The notes below the pieces were generated by a model. The model worked only from the letters and a program-made list of their open reading frames with translations. It ran no database searches and was not told the DNA's origin. Positions 1 to 8,083 of a stretch of DNA of 8,083 nt are shown piece by piece; the first letter of the stretch is position 1, and every line of letters begins with the position of its first letter. The position numbers and the translations under genes were made by a program. This DNA is from Acidimicrobiia bacterium (lineage in GTDB: Bacteria; Actinomycetota; Acidimicrobiia; Acidimicrobiales; JACDCH01), in NCBI GenBank assembly GCA_013694495.1, contig JACDCH010000088.1, forward strand, positions 1-8,083, read 5' to 3'.

Positions 1-1566
<1,566 letters not shown>

Positions 1567-1570
<4 letters not shown>

Positions 1571-2724
1571 GCTGCTGCTACTCCGATCGGGAGGCGGGGG
1601 AGGTCGATGCCGTAGAGCTCGGCGACGTTGCCGCTGAGGATGGCTTGGCGCTGCTCGTCGCTCAGGTGAGCGGTGTGCTCGACGAGCAGGGCCTGCGAGT
1701 CGGGCCACGTGGAATCGCTGTGGGGGAAGTCGTTCGCCCACAGGAGGCGCCGCCAGTTCATGGCGTCGGCGAAGCGGAACGCGGTCCAGTCGTCCTGGAA
1801 GGTGACGCAGATGTTGTCGGCCATGTACTCGCTGGGCAGCTTCGAGAGCGCCTGGCCCGGGGGGAGCCAGTAGCGGTGGCGCTTGTAGGCGTGGTCCATC
1901 CGGTACATGAAGTGCGGCACCCAACCGGCGTCGGCCTCGACGCACACGACCCGGAGCGCCGGGTGGCGCTCGAACACGCCGCCGAGCACGAGCATCGCCA
2001 TGATGTCCTGGCAGCCGCGGACGGTGGACAGGAACTGGCTCATGGCCGGGCCCCGCGTCTTCTCGCCCCGGGTGGTGAGGATGTGGAACGACAGCGGCAG
2101 GCCGAGTTCGATGGCCGCCTGCCAGAACCCGTCGTAGTCCGTGTGGTCGTAGTCCTCGTGGCCCGGAACGCCCGGCATCATCACGCCCCGCAGCCCGAGG
2201 GCCTTGATGGCGTGGAGGTCGGCGATGCCCTCCTCCGGGGTGCGCATCGCCGTCTGGCCTGCGCCCAGCAGCCGGTCCGGGGAGGCCGAGCAGTAGCCGG
2301 CGATCCACCGGTTGTAGGCCTGGAAGCAGGCCCGCTTGTAGTCGAAGTCCCTGTGGTTGCACAGCGCCATGCCCACCGTCGGGTAGATGACCTCGGCCGA
2401 GACGCCGTCGACCTCCTGCTCGGCGAGGCGAGCCGTCGGGTCCCAGCCGCCCCGGTGCAGCTCGTCGAACTTCACGCCGAGCACCCGGATCTCCTCGGGC
2501 GGCTTGCCGGCCGCCGCGACGAGGCCCATCGGGATCGGCCGCTTCATCCCGTCGACCAGGAACACGTCGCCGACGCCCTCGCCGCCGTCGACCATGCGGG
2601 GCGCGCGGTCGCGCCACGCCGGGTCGATGTGGTCGACGTAGGTGCCGGGCGCCTCGGTGATGTGCGAGTCGGCCGAGATCACCGGGTACGGCCACGCCGA
2701 CAGGCTTCCGTCAGGTTCCCCCAT
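1567..2724 (-). CDS. Amidohydrolase family 2 (ACMSD-like, PF04909/COG2159) metal-dependent hydrolase
   Basis: A 385-residue cytoplasmic TIM-barrel hydrolase or decarboxylase of the family that includes aminocarboxymuconate-semialdehyde decarboxylase and resorcylate decarboxylases. Visible marks: VISADSH near the N-terminus (Asp19, His21, the usual D/H-x-H metal site), LPLSFHI with His214, CVEADAGWVPHFMYRMD (Glu263, Asp265), WANDFPHSDSTWP with the probable metal/catalytic Asp332, and the family-typical end GNVAELYGIDLPRLP. Length is normal for the family. The ATG at 2724 was chosen because the conserved region begins 14 residues later; the longer reading from a GTG at 2772 would start inside an inverted repeat and adds nothing conserved. 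No clear Shine-Dalgarno sequence precedes 2724. The TGA stop overlaps the ATG of the next gene by four bases (ATGA), so the two hydrolases form one operon and probably serve one pathway, with this gene translated first. Such proteins are abundant as paralogues in mycobacteria and relatives, mostly with unknown substrates; decarboxylation or hydrolysis of an aromatic or cyclic acid is possible but not shown. Confidence 0.92.
1581..1584 (-). promoter_or_regulatory. Ribosome binding site of the deacylase-like gene
   Basis: On the minus strand GGAG lies 10 bases 5' of the ATG's neighbour region, i.e. GGAG-TAGCAGC... upstream of ATG at 1570, inside the end of the upstream coding sequence. Its spacing supports the ATG in the ATGA overlap as the start and suggests that translation is coupled but can also initiate afresh. 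Confidence 0.6.
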
Positions 2725-2750
2725 GCGCCCGGACGTTACGCCCGCTGGCT

Positions 2751-2815
2751 CACCCCCGTTCTTTGGCACCACAGTCGCAACGGCGGAGACCGTGGTGCCA
2801 AAGAACGAGGGGGTG
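2751..2815 (-). terminator. Strong interrupted inverted repeat after the metalloprotease gene, probable terminator
   Basis: A perfect 15-base stem, GTTCTTTGGCACCAC at 2758-2772 against its exact reverse complement at 2792-2806, encloses a 19-base loop. The stem extends by seven more pairs (CACCCCC 2751-2757 with GGGGGTG 2809-2815) past a two-base bulge at 2807-2808. It begins nine bases beyond the protease stop codon and ends 27 bases before the start of the next gene, all genes reading the same way. There is no T-run after the stem on the minus strand, so it would be a U-less hairpin terminator of the kind often proposed in high-GC actinobacteria. Because it is symmetrical it could also act in mRNA 3'-end protection or as a leader hairpin for the following hydrolase gene. 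Confidence 0.6.
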
Positions 2816-2823
2816 GGGGGCGG

Positions 2824-5277
2824 TCAGCCTCCGACGGTGGCGATGGCGCCGGCCGGGTCCTCGTCGGGGATGGCGATGGGGACGCCGGCCGCGGCACCCA
2901 CGGAGGTGCCGTCGGGGGCGAACACCTCGAAGCGGTCGATGGAGCCGCTGTCGACGGCGACCTGGTCGACCACCTCGAGGAACCACACCGCCGACGCCGA
3001 GGGCGGGAAGAACTCGGCGCAGGCCGACATGTCGATCTCGCCCTCGACGTCGTCGCCGTCCTCCTGCGGGTCCGGCTCCAGGACCGGAACGCTGCACAGG
3101 ACCTCGCCGGCGGGGTCGGCGACGCCGACCCGGATCTGGAGGTCGCCGACGAACGTGTGCGACACAGCGATGGAGGCGAACGGCACGCCGTCGCCGGCGT
3201 CGCCGGGCTCCTCCTCGCCTTCCTGGGGCACCCGCTCGCCGCTGCCGTTCACGATGACCGTGGTGCCGGTGGGGTCGTTGTCGGCGATGGGGGCGGGCAC
3301 GCCGGTGGCGAGGAACGGCTCGCCGTCGACGACGACGGCGAAGCCGTTGATCTGGCCGACGTCGGCGTCGGCGTTGTCGACGACGCGGAGGACCCACTGC
3401 TGGTCGGCCGACGGCGGGGAGAAGGCGGCGCACTCGGTGCCGCTCAGGTCGATGGCGCCCGAGACGTTGTCGGCCGCGTCGCCGCTGGGCGAGAGCACCG
3501 TGATGACCTCGCACAGCAGGTCGAAGCCGGCGTCGACGACGCCGATCTCGACCGACAGGTCGCCGCGGAAGCTATGGGTGATGTCGATGACCGCGGCGAG
3601 CTCGGCCGCCTCGCCCAACGGGTCGCCGTCCGGGTCGAGCGAGCCGGCGCCGCCGCCGTCGAGGCCGTGGGCGGCGAAGGCGTCGGCGATGAGGTCGTTG
3701 TCGGCCCCGCCGAACTGCGCGGTGTTGGCGGCCAGGTAGGCGCGGGCGATGTCGGGGAACGTCTCGGCGCCGGTCATGAACTCGTTGGCCCCGACGGAGG
3801 TGGCGAGCACGCGGTCGCGGACCTCGTCGCAGGCATCGCTGCCGATGCAGTCCTCGATCGTCAGCCCCTCGCCGTCGAGCAGGCCCGTGACGATGTCGAA
3901 GATGGCGCCGGTCCAGATCTCGCCGTCGAGGTGGACCTCGTTCACGAGGTCCTCAGGGAACGACTTGTCGCCGTCCATGCGGCGACCGCAGCCGTCGCCC
4001 ACCAGCGGCCCGAGGAACCAGGGGAACAGGCAGGCCGGGTCGTCGGTCTCGAGGCCGAGCGTGACGAGGAAGGCCAGCGCGTCGCCGAACGCCTCGTGGT
4101 AGCCGCCGACGGCCTCGTTGAACAGGAAGTCGGGGACCTGGGCGTGCAGCACGGCGTGGCCGTACTCGTGGACGATGACCCTCGCGTCCTCGCCGGCGTC
4201 GATGCCGTTGCTGCCGACGCCGAGGAAGATCGTGTCGAGGGCGTCGGTGAAGAAGGCGTTGTCGACCTCGCTGCGCTCGACGGCGACCACCGGGAAGCTC
4301 TCGTTGCGGACGTTGCCGAACCCGACCTCCTGGATGAGCCGCTGGGTGCGGTCGATCCAGACGTAGGCCATGGCCGCCTCGAAGCCGGCGTCGTCGCGAC
4401 CCTGATCCCACAGGCCGTCCTCCTCACGGACGGGCGGGTTGCTGTCGTCGGGCGACTCGAGGTTCACGAACTCGCCGACCAGCGCGCCGGACTCGGGGTC
4501 GTCGAGGCCGAGGAGCGGGGTGGCCCGCCGGAAGGAGTCGGCCTCGTCGGCGTCGTCGATCGCGCCGACCGACGCCGCCACCGGGTCGGGCTCGAACACG
4601 CACGCCGCCGGCCCGTCGACGTCGTCGAGGCTGCAGCCCTCGCCGCCTCCCGTGCCGGCGTGCGAGTCGAGGCGGGTCTGTCGAGCGTCGGCCACCTCGC
4701 CGGTGACCGCGTCGACCCACACGACGTAGGAGTTGTTGGGGGTGGCCATCCGGACGGACCAGCCCAGGCGTAGCGTGTCGCCGTCGGGCAGCCAGACCTC
4801 GTTGGCCGAGGCCGTGAGCTCGACGGGTTCGCTGATGGCCTTGTTGGCGACGTCGGTGGCGGCGGCCTGGTCCAGCTGCTGCTCGACCCCAGCCTCGGGG
4901 CGCAGATCCGTCAGCGAGCTCGAAGCCCCGAGCACCTCGCCGTCGTCGAGGACATGGACGATGAGGCGGGCGGCCCGCACCGGCACGTCGTCGAACACCT
5001 GCCGGTAGCGGACGTGGGTGACGCCCGGGCTGCGCCGGGTGTCGACGAACGTGAGGCTGTCCCGCCCCGCGTCGTCGAGCTCGAGGCCCTCGATGAACGA
5101 CTCCGCCGCGGCGACGGCCGCGTCGTCGTCGACCGCTGCCGTGCCCGGTGTCTCGTCCGCCGTCGAGCCCGGTTCCCCGGTCTCGGGGGCACGCGATTCG
5201 TCGTCGCCCCCACCCGAGCAGGCCGCCACGAGGGCCAGCACCACGATCGCCACACTGCGCCGCAAGTTCCACAACAT
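2824..5277 (-). CDS. Secreted lipoprotein metalloprotease (fungalysin/thermolysin-like, M36 or M4) with two C-terminal P-like domains
   Basis: An 817-residue zinc endopeptidase expected to be anchored outside the cytoplasmic membrane. Residues 1-20 form a lipoprotein signal peptide: RR at 6-7, a hydrophobic run, and lipobox VAAC with Cys20, followed by a flexible Gly/Asp/Glu-rich linker. An FTP-like inhibitory propeptide (about 75-130, with VRYRQVFDDVPV) and a PepSY-like part (about 135-215, ending VWVDAVTGEVADARQ) follow. The catalytic domain (about 225-550) carries HEYGH (His370, Glu371, His374), the probable third zinc ligand Glu395 in GGYHEAFGD, and HLDGEIW with His449, a pattern closest to fungalysins. 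Two P-like (proprotein-convertase type) beta domains begin near THSFRGDL (His568) and SHTFVGDL (His707); each keeps a Cys pair and a W-L-V-D strand. The ATG at 5277 is fixed by the signal peptide, although AGGAG directly abuts it, leaving abnormal spacing; a TTG one codon later is an alternative. A hairpin follows the stop. Role is probably extracellular protein degradation; exact peptidase family is less certain than the fold. Confidence 0.92.
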   Translation of the reverse strand: MLWNLRRSVAIVVLALVAACSGGGDDESRAPETGEPGSTADETPGTAAVDDDAAVAAAESFIEGLELDDAGRDSLTFVDTRRSPGVTHVRYRQVFDDVPVRAARLIVHVLDDGEVLGASSSLTDLRPEAGVEQQLDQAAATDVANKAISEPVELTASANEVWLPDGDTLRLGWSVRMATPNNSYVVWVDAVTGEVADARQTRLDSHAGTGGGEGCSLDDVDGPAACVFEPDPVAASVGAIDDADEADSFRRATPLLGLDDPESGALVGEFVNLESPDDSNPPVREEDGLWDQGRDDAGFEAAMAYVWIDRTQRLIQEVGFGNVRNESFPVVAVERSEVDNAFFTDALDTIFLGVGSNGIDAGEDARVIVHEYGHAVLHAQVPDFLFNEAVGGYHEAFGDALAFLVTLGLETDDPACLFPWFLGPLVGDGCGRRMDGDKSFPEDLVNEVHLDGEIWTGAIFDIVTGLLDGEGLTIEDCIGSDACDEVRDRVLATSVGANEFMTGAETFPDIARAYLAANTAQFGGADNDLIADAFAAHGLDGGGAGSLDPDGDPLGEAAELAAVIDITHSFRGDLSVEIGVVDAGFDLLCEVITVLSPSGDAADNVSGAIDLSGTECAAFSPPSADQQWVLRVVDNADADVGQINGFAVVVDGEPFLATGVPAPIADNDPTGTTVIVNGSGERVPQEGEEEPGDAGDGVPFASIAVSHTFVGDLQIRVGVADPAGEVLCSVPVLEPDPQEDGDDVEGEIDMSACAEFFPPSASAVWFLEVVDQVAVDSGSIDRFEVFAPDGTSVGAAAGVPIAIPDEDPAGAIATVGG
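2848..2886. repeat. Diverged intragenic repeat, copy at the protease C-terminus
   Basis: This 39-base stretch matches 3265-3303 at 30 of 39 positions in the same orientation and reading frame. Both encode the strand G-V-P-x-x-I-x-D-x-D-P-x-G that precedes a P-like domain. Here no P-like domain follows, as the protein ends within nine residues. Confidence 0.6.
3265..3303. repeat. Diverged intragenic repeat, copy between the two P-like domains
   Basis: Partner of the copy at 2848-2886, lying 417 bases away, about one P-like module. It encodes GVPAPIADNDPTG, the linker and first strand of the second P-like domain of the metalloprotease. The arrangement points to module duplication within the gene. 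Confidence 0.6.
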
Positions 5278-5320
5278 CTCCTCACCACACCCTTCGCTCG
5301 ACCGCTCGACGATGGTGCCA

Positions 5321-5347
5321 TACGTCGGCGGCGCCGCCGGAGTTCCC
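5321..5347 (-). promoter_or_regulatory. Possible ECF-sigma-type promoter of the metalloprotease gene
   Basis: On the minus strand GGGAACT (5347-5341) is followed after 16 bases by CGTA (5324-5321). This resembles the GGAAC...CGT pattern of extracytoplasmic-function sigma factors such as actinobacterial SigE-like factors. It ends 43 bases before the ATG, giving a short leader. The spacer contains a perfect 14-base palindrome (5326-5339), which could be an operator or a chance product of GC richness. An ECF promoter would suit a gene for a surface protease, but two short matches in GC-rich DNA are weak evidence. Confidence 0.3.
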
Positions 5348-5392
5348 GCCACCCCCTTGAGGGTCGGCGAAGGAGGGGAGCGAGGGCACCAA

Positions 5393-5420
5393 CACTCGCC
5401 GGAACGGAGCGAGGCGAGTG
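5393..5420 (-). terminator. GC-rich hairpin after the helicase-coupled small gene, possible terminator
   Basis: CACTCGCC (5393-5400) and GGCGAGTG (5413-5420) form a perfect 8-base stem with a 12-base loop, 12 bases past the stop codon of the small gene. On the minus strand it is followed by only two T residues, so it is a weak intrinsic terminator at best. Its position between two same-strand units fits transcription termination of the helicase unit. Confidence 0.45.
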
Positions 5421-5432
5421 ACGGCGCAGAAC

Positions 5433-5750
5433 TCAGGCGTCGTCGGCGGGCGGTCCGGCGAGGCGGCCGGCGGCAGCGGCGAGGGCGCTGGCCAGCTTCG
5501 AGGCGCGGTCGGCGACGGCCGCGAGGTAGTGGCCGGCGACGACGCTGCGGCCCTGCAGGGGCGGATCGCCGAGCGAACGGAGCACCGAGTCCGGCTCGCC
5601 GACCACGACGATCGGCTCGGCGTCGCTGAGCACGGGCACGGGTCCCCAGAGGTCGACCGACTTCGCGCCCTGCGGCCGACGGTTGCGCCCGCCCTGCTGG
5701 CCCTTGGCGCCGTTGCCGTTCTGGCTGTGGTTGGCGTTGTGGTTGCTCAT
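5433..5750 (-). CDS. Small protein translationally coupled to the SNF2 helicase; possible detached SWIM-protein tail
   Basis: A 105-residue protein not assigned to a named family with certainty. Residues 1-30 are low-complexity and basic, rich in Asn, Gln, Gly and Arg (for example KGQQGGRNRRPQGAK), and likely disordered and able to touch nucleic acid. Residues 31-98 look folded: SVDLWGPVPVL, then PIVVVGEPDSVLRSLGDPPL, then an Ala-rich amphipathic helix (VAGHYLAAVADRASKLASALAAAAGRL). The pattern of an LWG or FWG motif, a D-x-VLRxLGxPPL block and a terminal Ala-rich helix recalls the C-terminal tail of the SWIM zinc-finger proteins that commonly accompany HelZ-like helicases in actinobacteria; this is recalled, not searched. 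No SWIM zinc ligands (CxC...CxH) are present and there is no cysteine at all. The ATG overlaps the helicase TGA by one base (TGATG), and GAGG lies seven bases upstream, so the two proteins are almost surely made together. An accessory subunit of the helicase is the likely role. Confidence 0.85.
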   Translation of the reverse strand: MSNHNANHSQNGNGAKGQQGGRNRRPQGAKSVDLWGPVPVLSDAEPIVVVGEPDSVLRSLGDPPLQGRSVVAGHYLAAVADRASKLASALAAAAGRLAGPPADDA

Positions 5751-8083
5751 CAGTCGTCCTCGGTGAGGAGCGTGTCGGTCCGGAGCCCGAGGGCGACCCG
5801 GAGCTGGTCGGCCGAGAGGTCGGAGAGGGAGCTCGACTTGGGGAGCACGAGGTCGGCCACGTGGCGCTTGCCGGCCACGACCTCCTCGACCCGCTCGTCG
5901 ATGGTGCCGGGGCACACGAGGCGGTGCGACACGACGGTGCGGGTCTGGCCGATGCGCCAGGCCCGGTCCCGGGCCTGGTCCTCGACCGCCGGGTTCCACC
6001 AGCGGTCGTAGAGCACGACGTGGCTGGCGGCGGTGAGGTTGAGGCCCGTGCCGCCCGCCTTGAGCGACAGCACGAGGGCGCCGGCCCCCCCGGTGGCCTG
6101 GAAGTCGGCGATGAGCCGGTCGCGGGCACCCCGGGCGAGGCCGCCGTGGTAGCAGGCGATCGGCCGGCCGGTGTGGGCCGTGAGGTGGTCGGCGAGCTTC
6201 ACGCCCCACGTGGCGAAGTGGGTGAAGACGAGGATCCTCTCGCCCGCCGCGAAGACCGACTCGACGATCTCCTCGAGCCGGGCGAGCTTGCCCGAGCGGC
6301 CGGCGAGCGGCACGTCGTCGGCCTGGTAGGCGGCCGGGTGGTTGCAGATCTGCTTGAGCGCGGTGATGGCCGCCAGGACCGCTCCCTGCTTCGGCTCGCC
6401 GCCGACGGCTGTGGTGTCGGCCACGAGGCCGTCGAGGACGGCCTGGTAGAGGCCGATCTGCTCGGCGGTCATGGTGCAGTGGTCGAGCTCGTCGATCTTG
6501 TCGGGCAGCTCGGCGGCGACCTCGGGCTCGCTCTTCGTGCGCCGGAACACCACGATCCCGTTGAGGGCGCGGAGGGCGGCCTCGCCCTCGCCCGAGAGCT
6601 GGGCCACGAACTGGGGCCGGGCGCCGACGAGGCCGGGGTTCGTGAAGTCGAGGATGGCCCAGAGGTCGCCGAGGCCGTTCTCGATCGGCGTGCCGGTGAG
6701 GGCGAGCCGGCTGCGGGCCGGGAGTCGGCGCAGCTGCTGCGCGGTGTCGCTGGCCGGGTTCTTGATGGCCTGGGCCTCGTCGATCACGATGCGGTCCCAG
6801 GTGCGGGCCGACAGCGCCTCGACGTCGCGGACCGCGGTGCCGTAGGTGGTGATGATCACGTCGGCGCCGGCGATCTCGCGCTCGAGCTGGGCCGCCGTCG
6901 CCCGGGACGCGCCGTGGTGCACGACGACCTCGAGCCCCGGCGTGAAGCGGGCGGCTTCGGCCGCCCAGTTGCCGACCACGGCCGGCGGGGCGATCACGAG
7001 GGCGGCCCCGTTCCCGGCCGTGCGGGCCAGGTGGGCGAGCACCGTCGGCGTCTTCCCGAGGCCCATGTCGAGGGCGAGGCAGCCGCCGAGGTCGACGGCG
7101 TCGAGGAAGCCGAGCCAGGCCAGGGCCTCGGCCTGGTAGCCCCGCAGCGAGCCGACGAAGCCCTCGGGGTGCGCCACCGGCTCGGTCGGGACCGTGCGGG
7201 CCTTCTCCAGCAGCTCCGACGCCCACCCGGTGCCGTCGACCGAGAGGCCGCCGGCGAGCGTCGTGCCCTCGAGGCCGACGGCGTGGCGCAGGATCTCGGC
7301 CCCGGTGAGCTGCGTCGTGCTCGCCCGTTCGGCGAGGGCGGCGGCGGCCTCCTTGAGGTCGGCCCGGTCGAGCTGGACCCACTTGCCCCGCGAGCGCACG
7401 AGCGGGCGGGCCTCGGTGGCGAGACGGGCGATGTCGGCCGCGGTGAGCTCGACGTCGTCGAACAGGGCCGACCAGCGGACGTTGGCCAGCTGGTGCGCAC
7501 CGACGACCGAGTCGCCCGACGGCTCGGTGAACAGCCGCAGCGACGGCGACGGCTTGCGGCGCGACAACGCCGGCACCCGCACGTCGAAGCCGGCCGACTC
7601 GAGCGACGCGCCGGTGACGGTCATCAGCTCCCAGGCCTCGACCTGGTTCAGGTACACCTGCCCGCGGCGCTGGCCCCCGGCCCTGAGAAGGGCCGGCAGC
7701 ATGCGCTCGAGGCGGGTGAGCTCGTCGGCGAGCGGCTTCGTGTAGCGGCTGTCGGCCAGTGCCACCTCGATCGGGAGGAGGTTGCCGCCGGCCCCCGGCC
7801 CGAGCACCGAGAGGAACCAGGCGTCGCCGGAGTCGGGCGGGTCGAGCTGCACGACCAGCGGCTTGCGGCCCGTCGCACTGACCGGGCGCCCCCACCGCTC
7901 GAGCCGCTTTGACACCTCGGCGGCCGACGACATGGGCGCCGGGAAGACCGACCCGTCGAGGCGGGTCACGAACGCCTCGGCGACGTCGGCGGCGGAGCGG
8001 ACCATCGGCGGCGGCGCGGCCACCTCCATCCGGCGGGCGGCGTCGGTGACGATGGCGTCGACGACCGCGCCGAGCACCTCGAG
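5750..8083 (-). CDS. HelZ-like SNF2-family ATPase/helicase, 5' end outside window
   Basis: A nucleic-acid-dependent ATPase of the SNF2 class, helicase superfamily 2, acting in the cytoplasm on DNA or DNA-protein complexes. 777 codons are visible; the frame is open to the window edge, and relatives such as mycobacterial HelZ are about 1,000 residues, so some 200-300 N-terminal residues are probably missing (a GTG at 8077 is possible but would leave the protein short). The visible N-terminal part, up to about 7180, matches the poorly characterised region that precedes the motor in bacterial SNF2 proteins (QVYLNQVEAWELM, then AGFDVRVPALSRRK). Motor motifs in order: LRGYQAEALAWLGFL; motif I DMGLGKT (Lys codon at 7052-7054); Ia ALVIAPPAVVGNW; II IDEAQAIKN (Asp codon at 6779-6781); III LTGTPIEN; IV ILVFTHFATW; V SLKAGGTGLNL with the SNF2-typical YDRWWNP; VI QARDRAWRIGQTR. 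All key residues are intact. It overlaps the following small gene by one base. The biological process (repair, chromosome maintenance, defence) is not determined by the sequence. Confidence 0.95.
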   Translation of the reverse strand, partial: LEVLGAVVDAIVTDAARRMEVAAPPPMVRSAADVAEAFVTRLDGSVFPAPMSSAAEVSKRLERWGRPVSATGRKPLVVQLDPPDSGDAWFLSVLGPGAGGNLLPIEVALADSRYTKPLADELTRLERMLPALLRAGGQRRGQVYLNQVEAWELMTVTGASLESAGFDVRVPALSRRKPSPSLRLFTEPSGDSVVGAHQLANVRWSALFDDVELTAADIARLATEARPLVRSRGKWVQLDRADLKEAAAALAERASTTQLTGAEILRHAVGLEGTTLAGGLSVDGTGWASELLEKARTVPTEPVAHPEGFVGSLRGYQAEALAWLGFLDAVDLGGCLALDMGLGKTPTVLAHLARTAGNGAALVIAPPAVVGNWAAEAARFTPGLEVVVHHGASRATAAQLEREIAGADVIITTYGTAVRDVEALSARTWDRIVIDEAQAIKNPASDTAQQLRRLPARSRLALTGTPIENGLGDLWAILDFTNPGLVGARPQFVAQLSGEGEAALRALNGIVVFRRTKSEPEVAAELPDKIDELDHCTMTAEQIGLYQAVLDGLVADTTAVGGEPKQGAVLAAITALKQICNHPAAYQADDVPLAGRSGKLARLEEIVESVFAAGERILVFTHFATWGVKLADHLTAHTGRPIACYHGGLARGARDRLIADFQATGGAGALVLSLKAGGTGLNLTAASHVVLYDRWWNPAVEDQARDRAWRIGQTRTVVSHRLVCPGTIDERVEEVVAGKRHVADLVLPKSSSLSDLSADQLRVALGLRTDTLLTEDD
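5758..5761 (-). promoter_or_regulatory. Ribosome binding site of the small helicase-coupled gene
   Basis: Minus-strand GAGG, seven bases before the ATG at 5750 and inside the last codons of the helicase gene. It decides the start of the small protein: the same frame stays open for more than 2 kb upstream, but only this ATG has both a binding site and the TGATG junction. Confidence 0.6.

Noticed and set aside
2725..2772. Upstream GTG start for the amidohydrolase-2 gene at 2772
   Set aside because: It lies in the arm of the inverted repeat and adds 16 residues of no conserved character.
2725..2790. Possible sigma-70 promoter for the hydrolase operon (TTGCGA and TAACGT on the minus strand)
   Set aside because: The two boxes are about 36 bases apart, far from the 16-18 expected, so no promoter is claimed although one probably exists nearby.
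1645..4773. A 1,042-codon open frame on the plus strand crossing two minus-strand genes and the gap between them
   Set aside because: It lies antisense to two well-supported genes, has no recognisable domain, is dominated by Val/Gly/Asp/Arg from GC-rich codon mirroring, and passes through an intergenic hairpin. It is a composition artefact.
5278..6129. N-terminal extension of the metalloprotease up to 6129
   Set aside because: It would overlap the helicase and small gene in another frame and bury the lipoprotein signal peptide inside the protein.
5433..7895. Very long minus-strand frame that would extend the small helicase-coupled protein to 820 residues
   Set aside because: The extension is out of frame with an intact SNF2 motor and reads as Arg/Pro/Gly-rich noise; the ATG at 5750 has a ribosome binding site and a TGATG junction.
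5861..7912. A 683-codon plus-strand open frame opposite the helicase
   Set aside because: Mirror of the helicase codons; no motif and no recognisable homology.

Overview
The window is very GC-rich with strong third-position G/C bias, and all five genes lie on the minus strand. This composition, the four genes with actinobacterial-type products and the general style suggest a high-GC actinobacterium. Acidimicrobiia would fit, but that placement is inference from style, not from a marker gene. Two genes run off the ends of the window, and no RNA gene, CRISPR array, transposase or integrase was seen.

Reading in the direction of transcription (right to left), the first unit is a helicase pair. 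A HelZ-like SNF2-family ATPase/helicase (5' end outside the window, ending at 5750) is followed, with a one-base TGATG overlap, by a 105-residue protein (5433-5750). The small protein has an Asn/Gln/Gly/Arg-rich basic N-terminus and a short conserved-looking C-terminal block. A GC-rich hairpin (5393-5420) lies just after it and probably closes this unit.

Next, a 155-base gap holds a possible ECF-type promoter. It precedes a large secreted lipoprotein metalloprotease (2824-5277) of the fungalysin/thermolysin type: lipobox, FTP-like propeptide, HEYGH active site, and two C-terminal P-like beta domains. A strong interrupted inverted repeat (2751-2815) follows its stop codon.

The last unit is two metal-dependent hydrolases overlapping by ATGA. 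The first is an amidohydrolase-2 (ACMSD-like, COG2159) protein (1567-2724). The second is an N-acyl-D-amino-acid deacylase-like amidohydrolase (COG3653), which starts at 1570 and runs off the left edge. The tight coupling implies that the two enzymes act in one catabolic route, but the substrate cannot be read from the sequence.

The most interesting points are the small helicase-coupled protein, which may be a detached tail of the usual SWIM-protein partner; the deacylase homologue that keeps only part of the classical zinc site; and the protease C-terminus, which ends at what looks like the first strand of a third P-like repeat.
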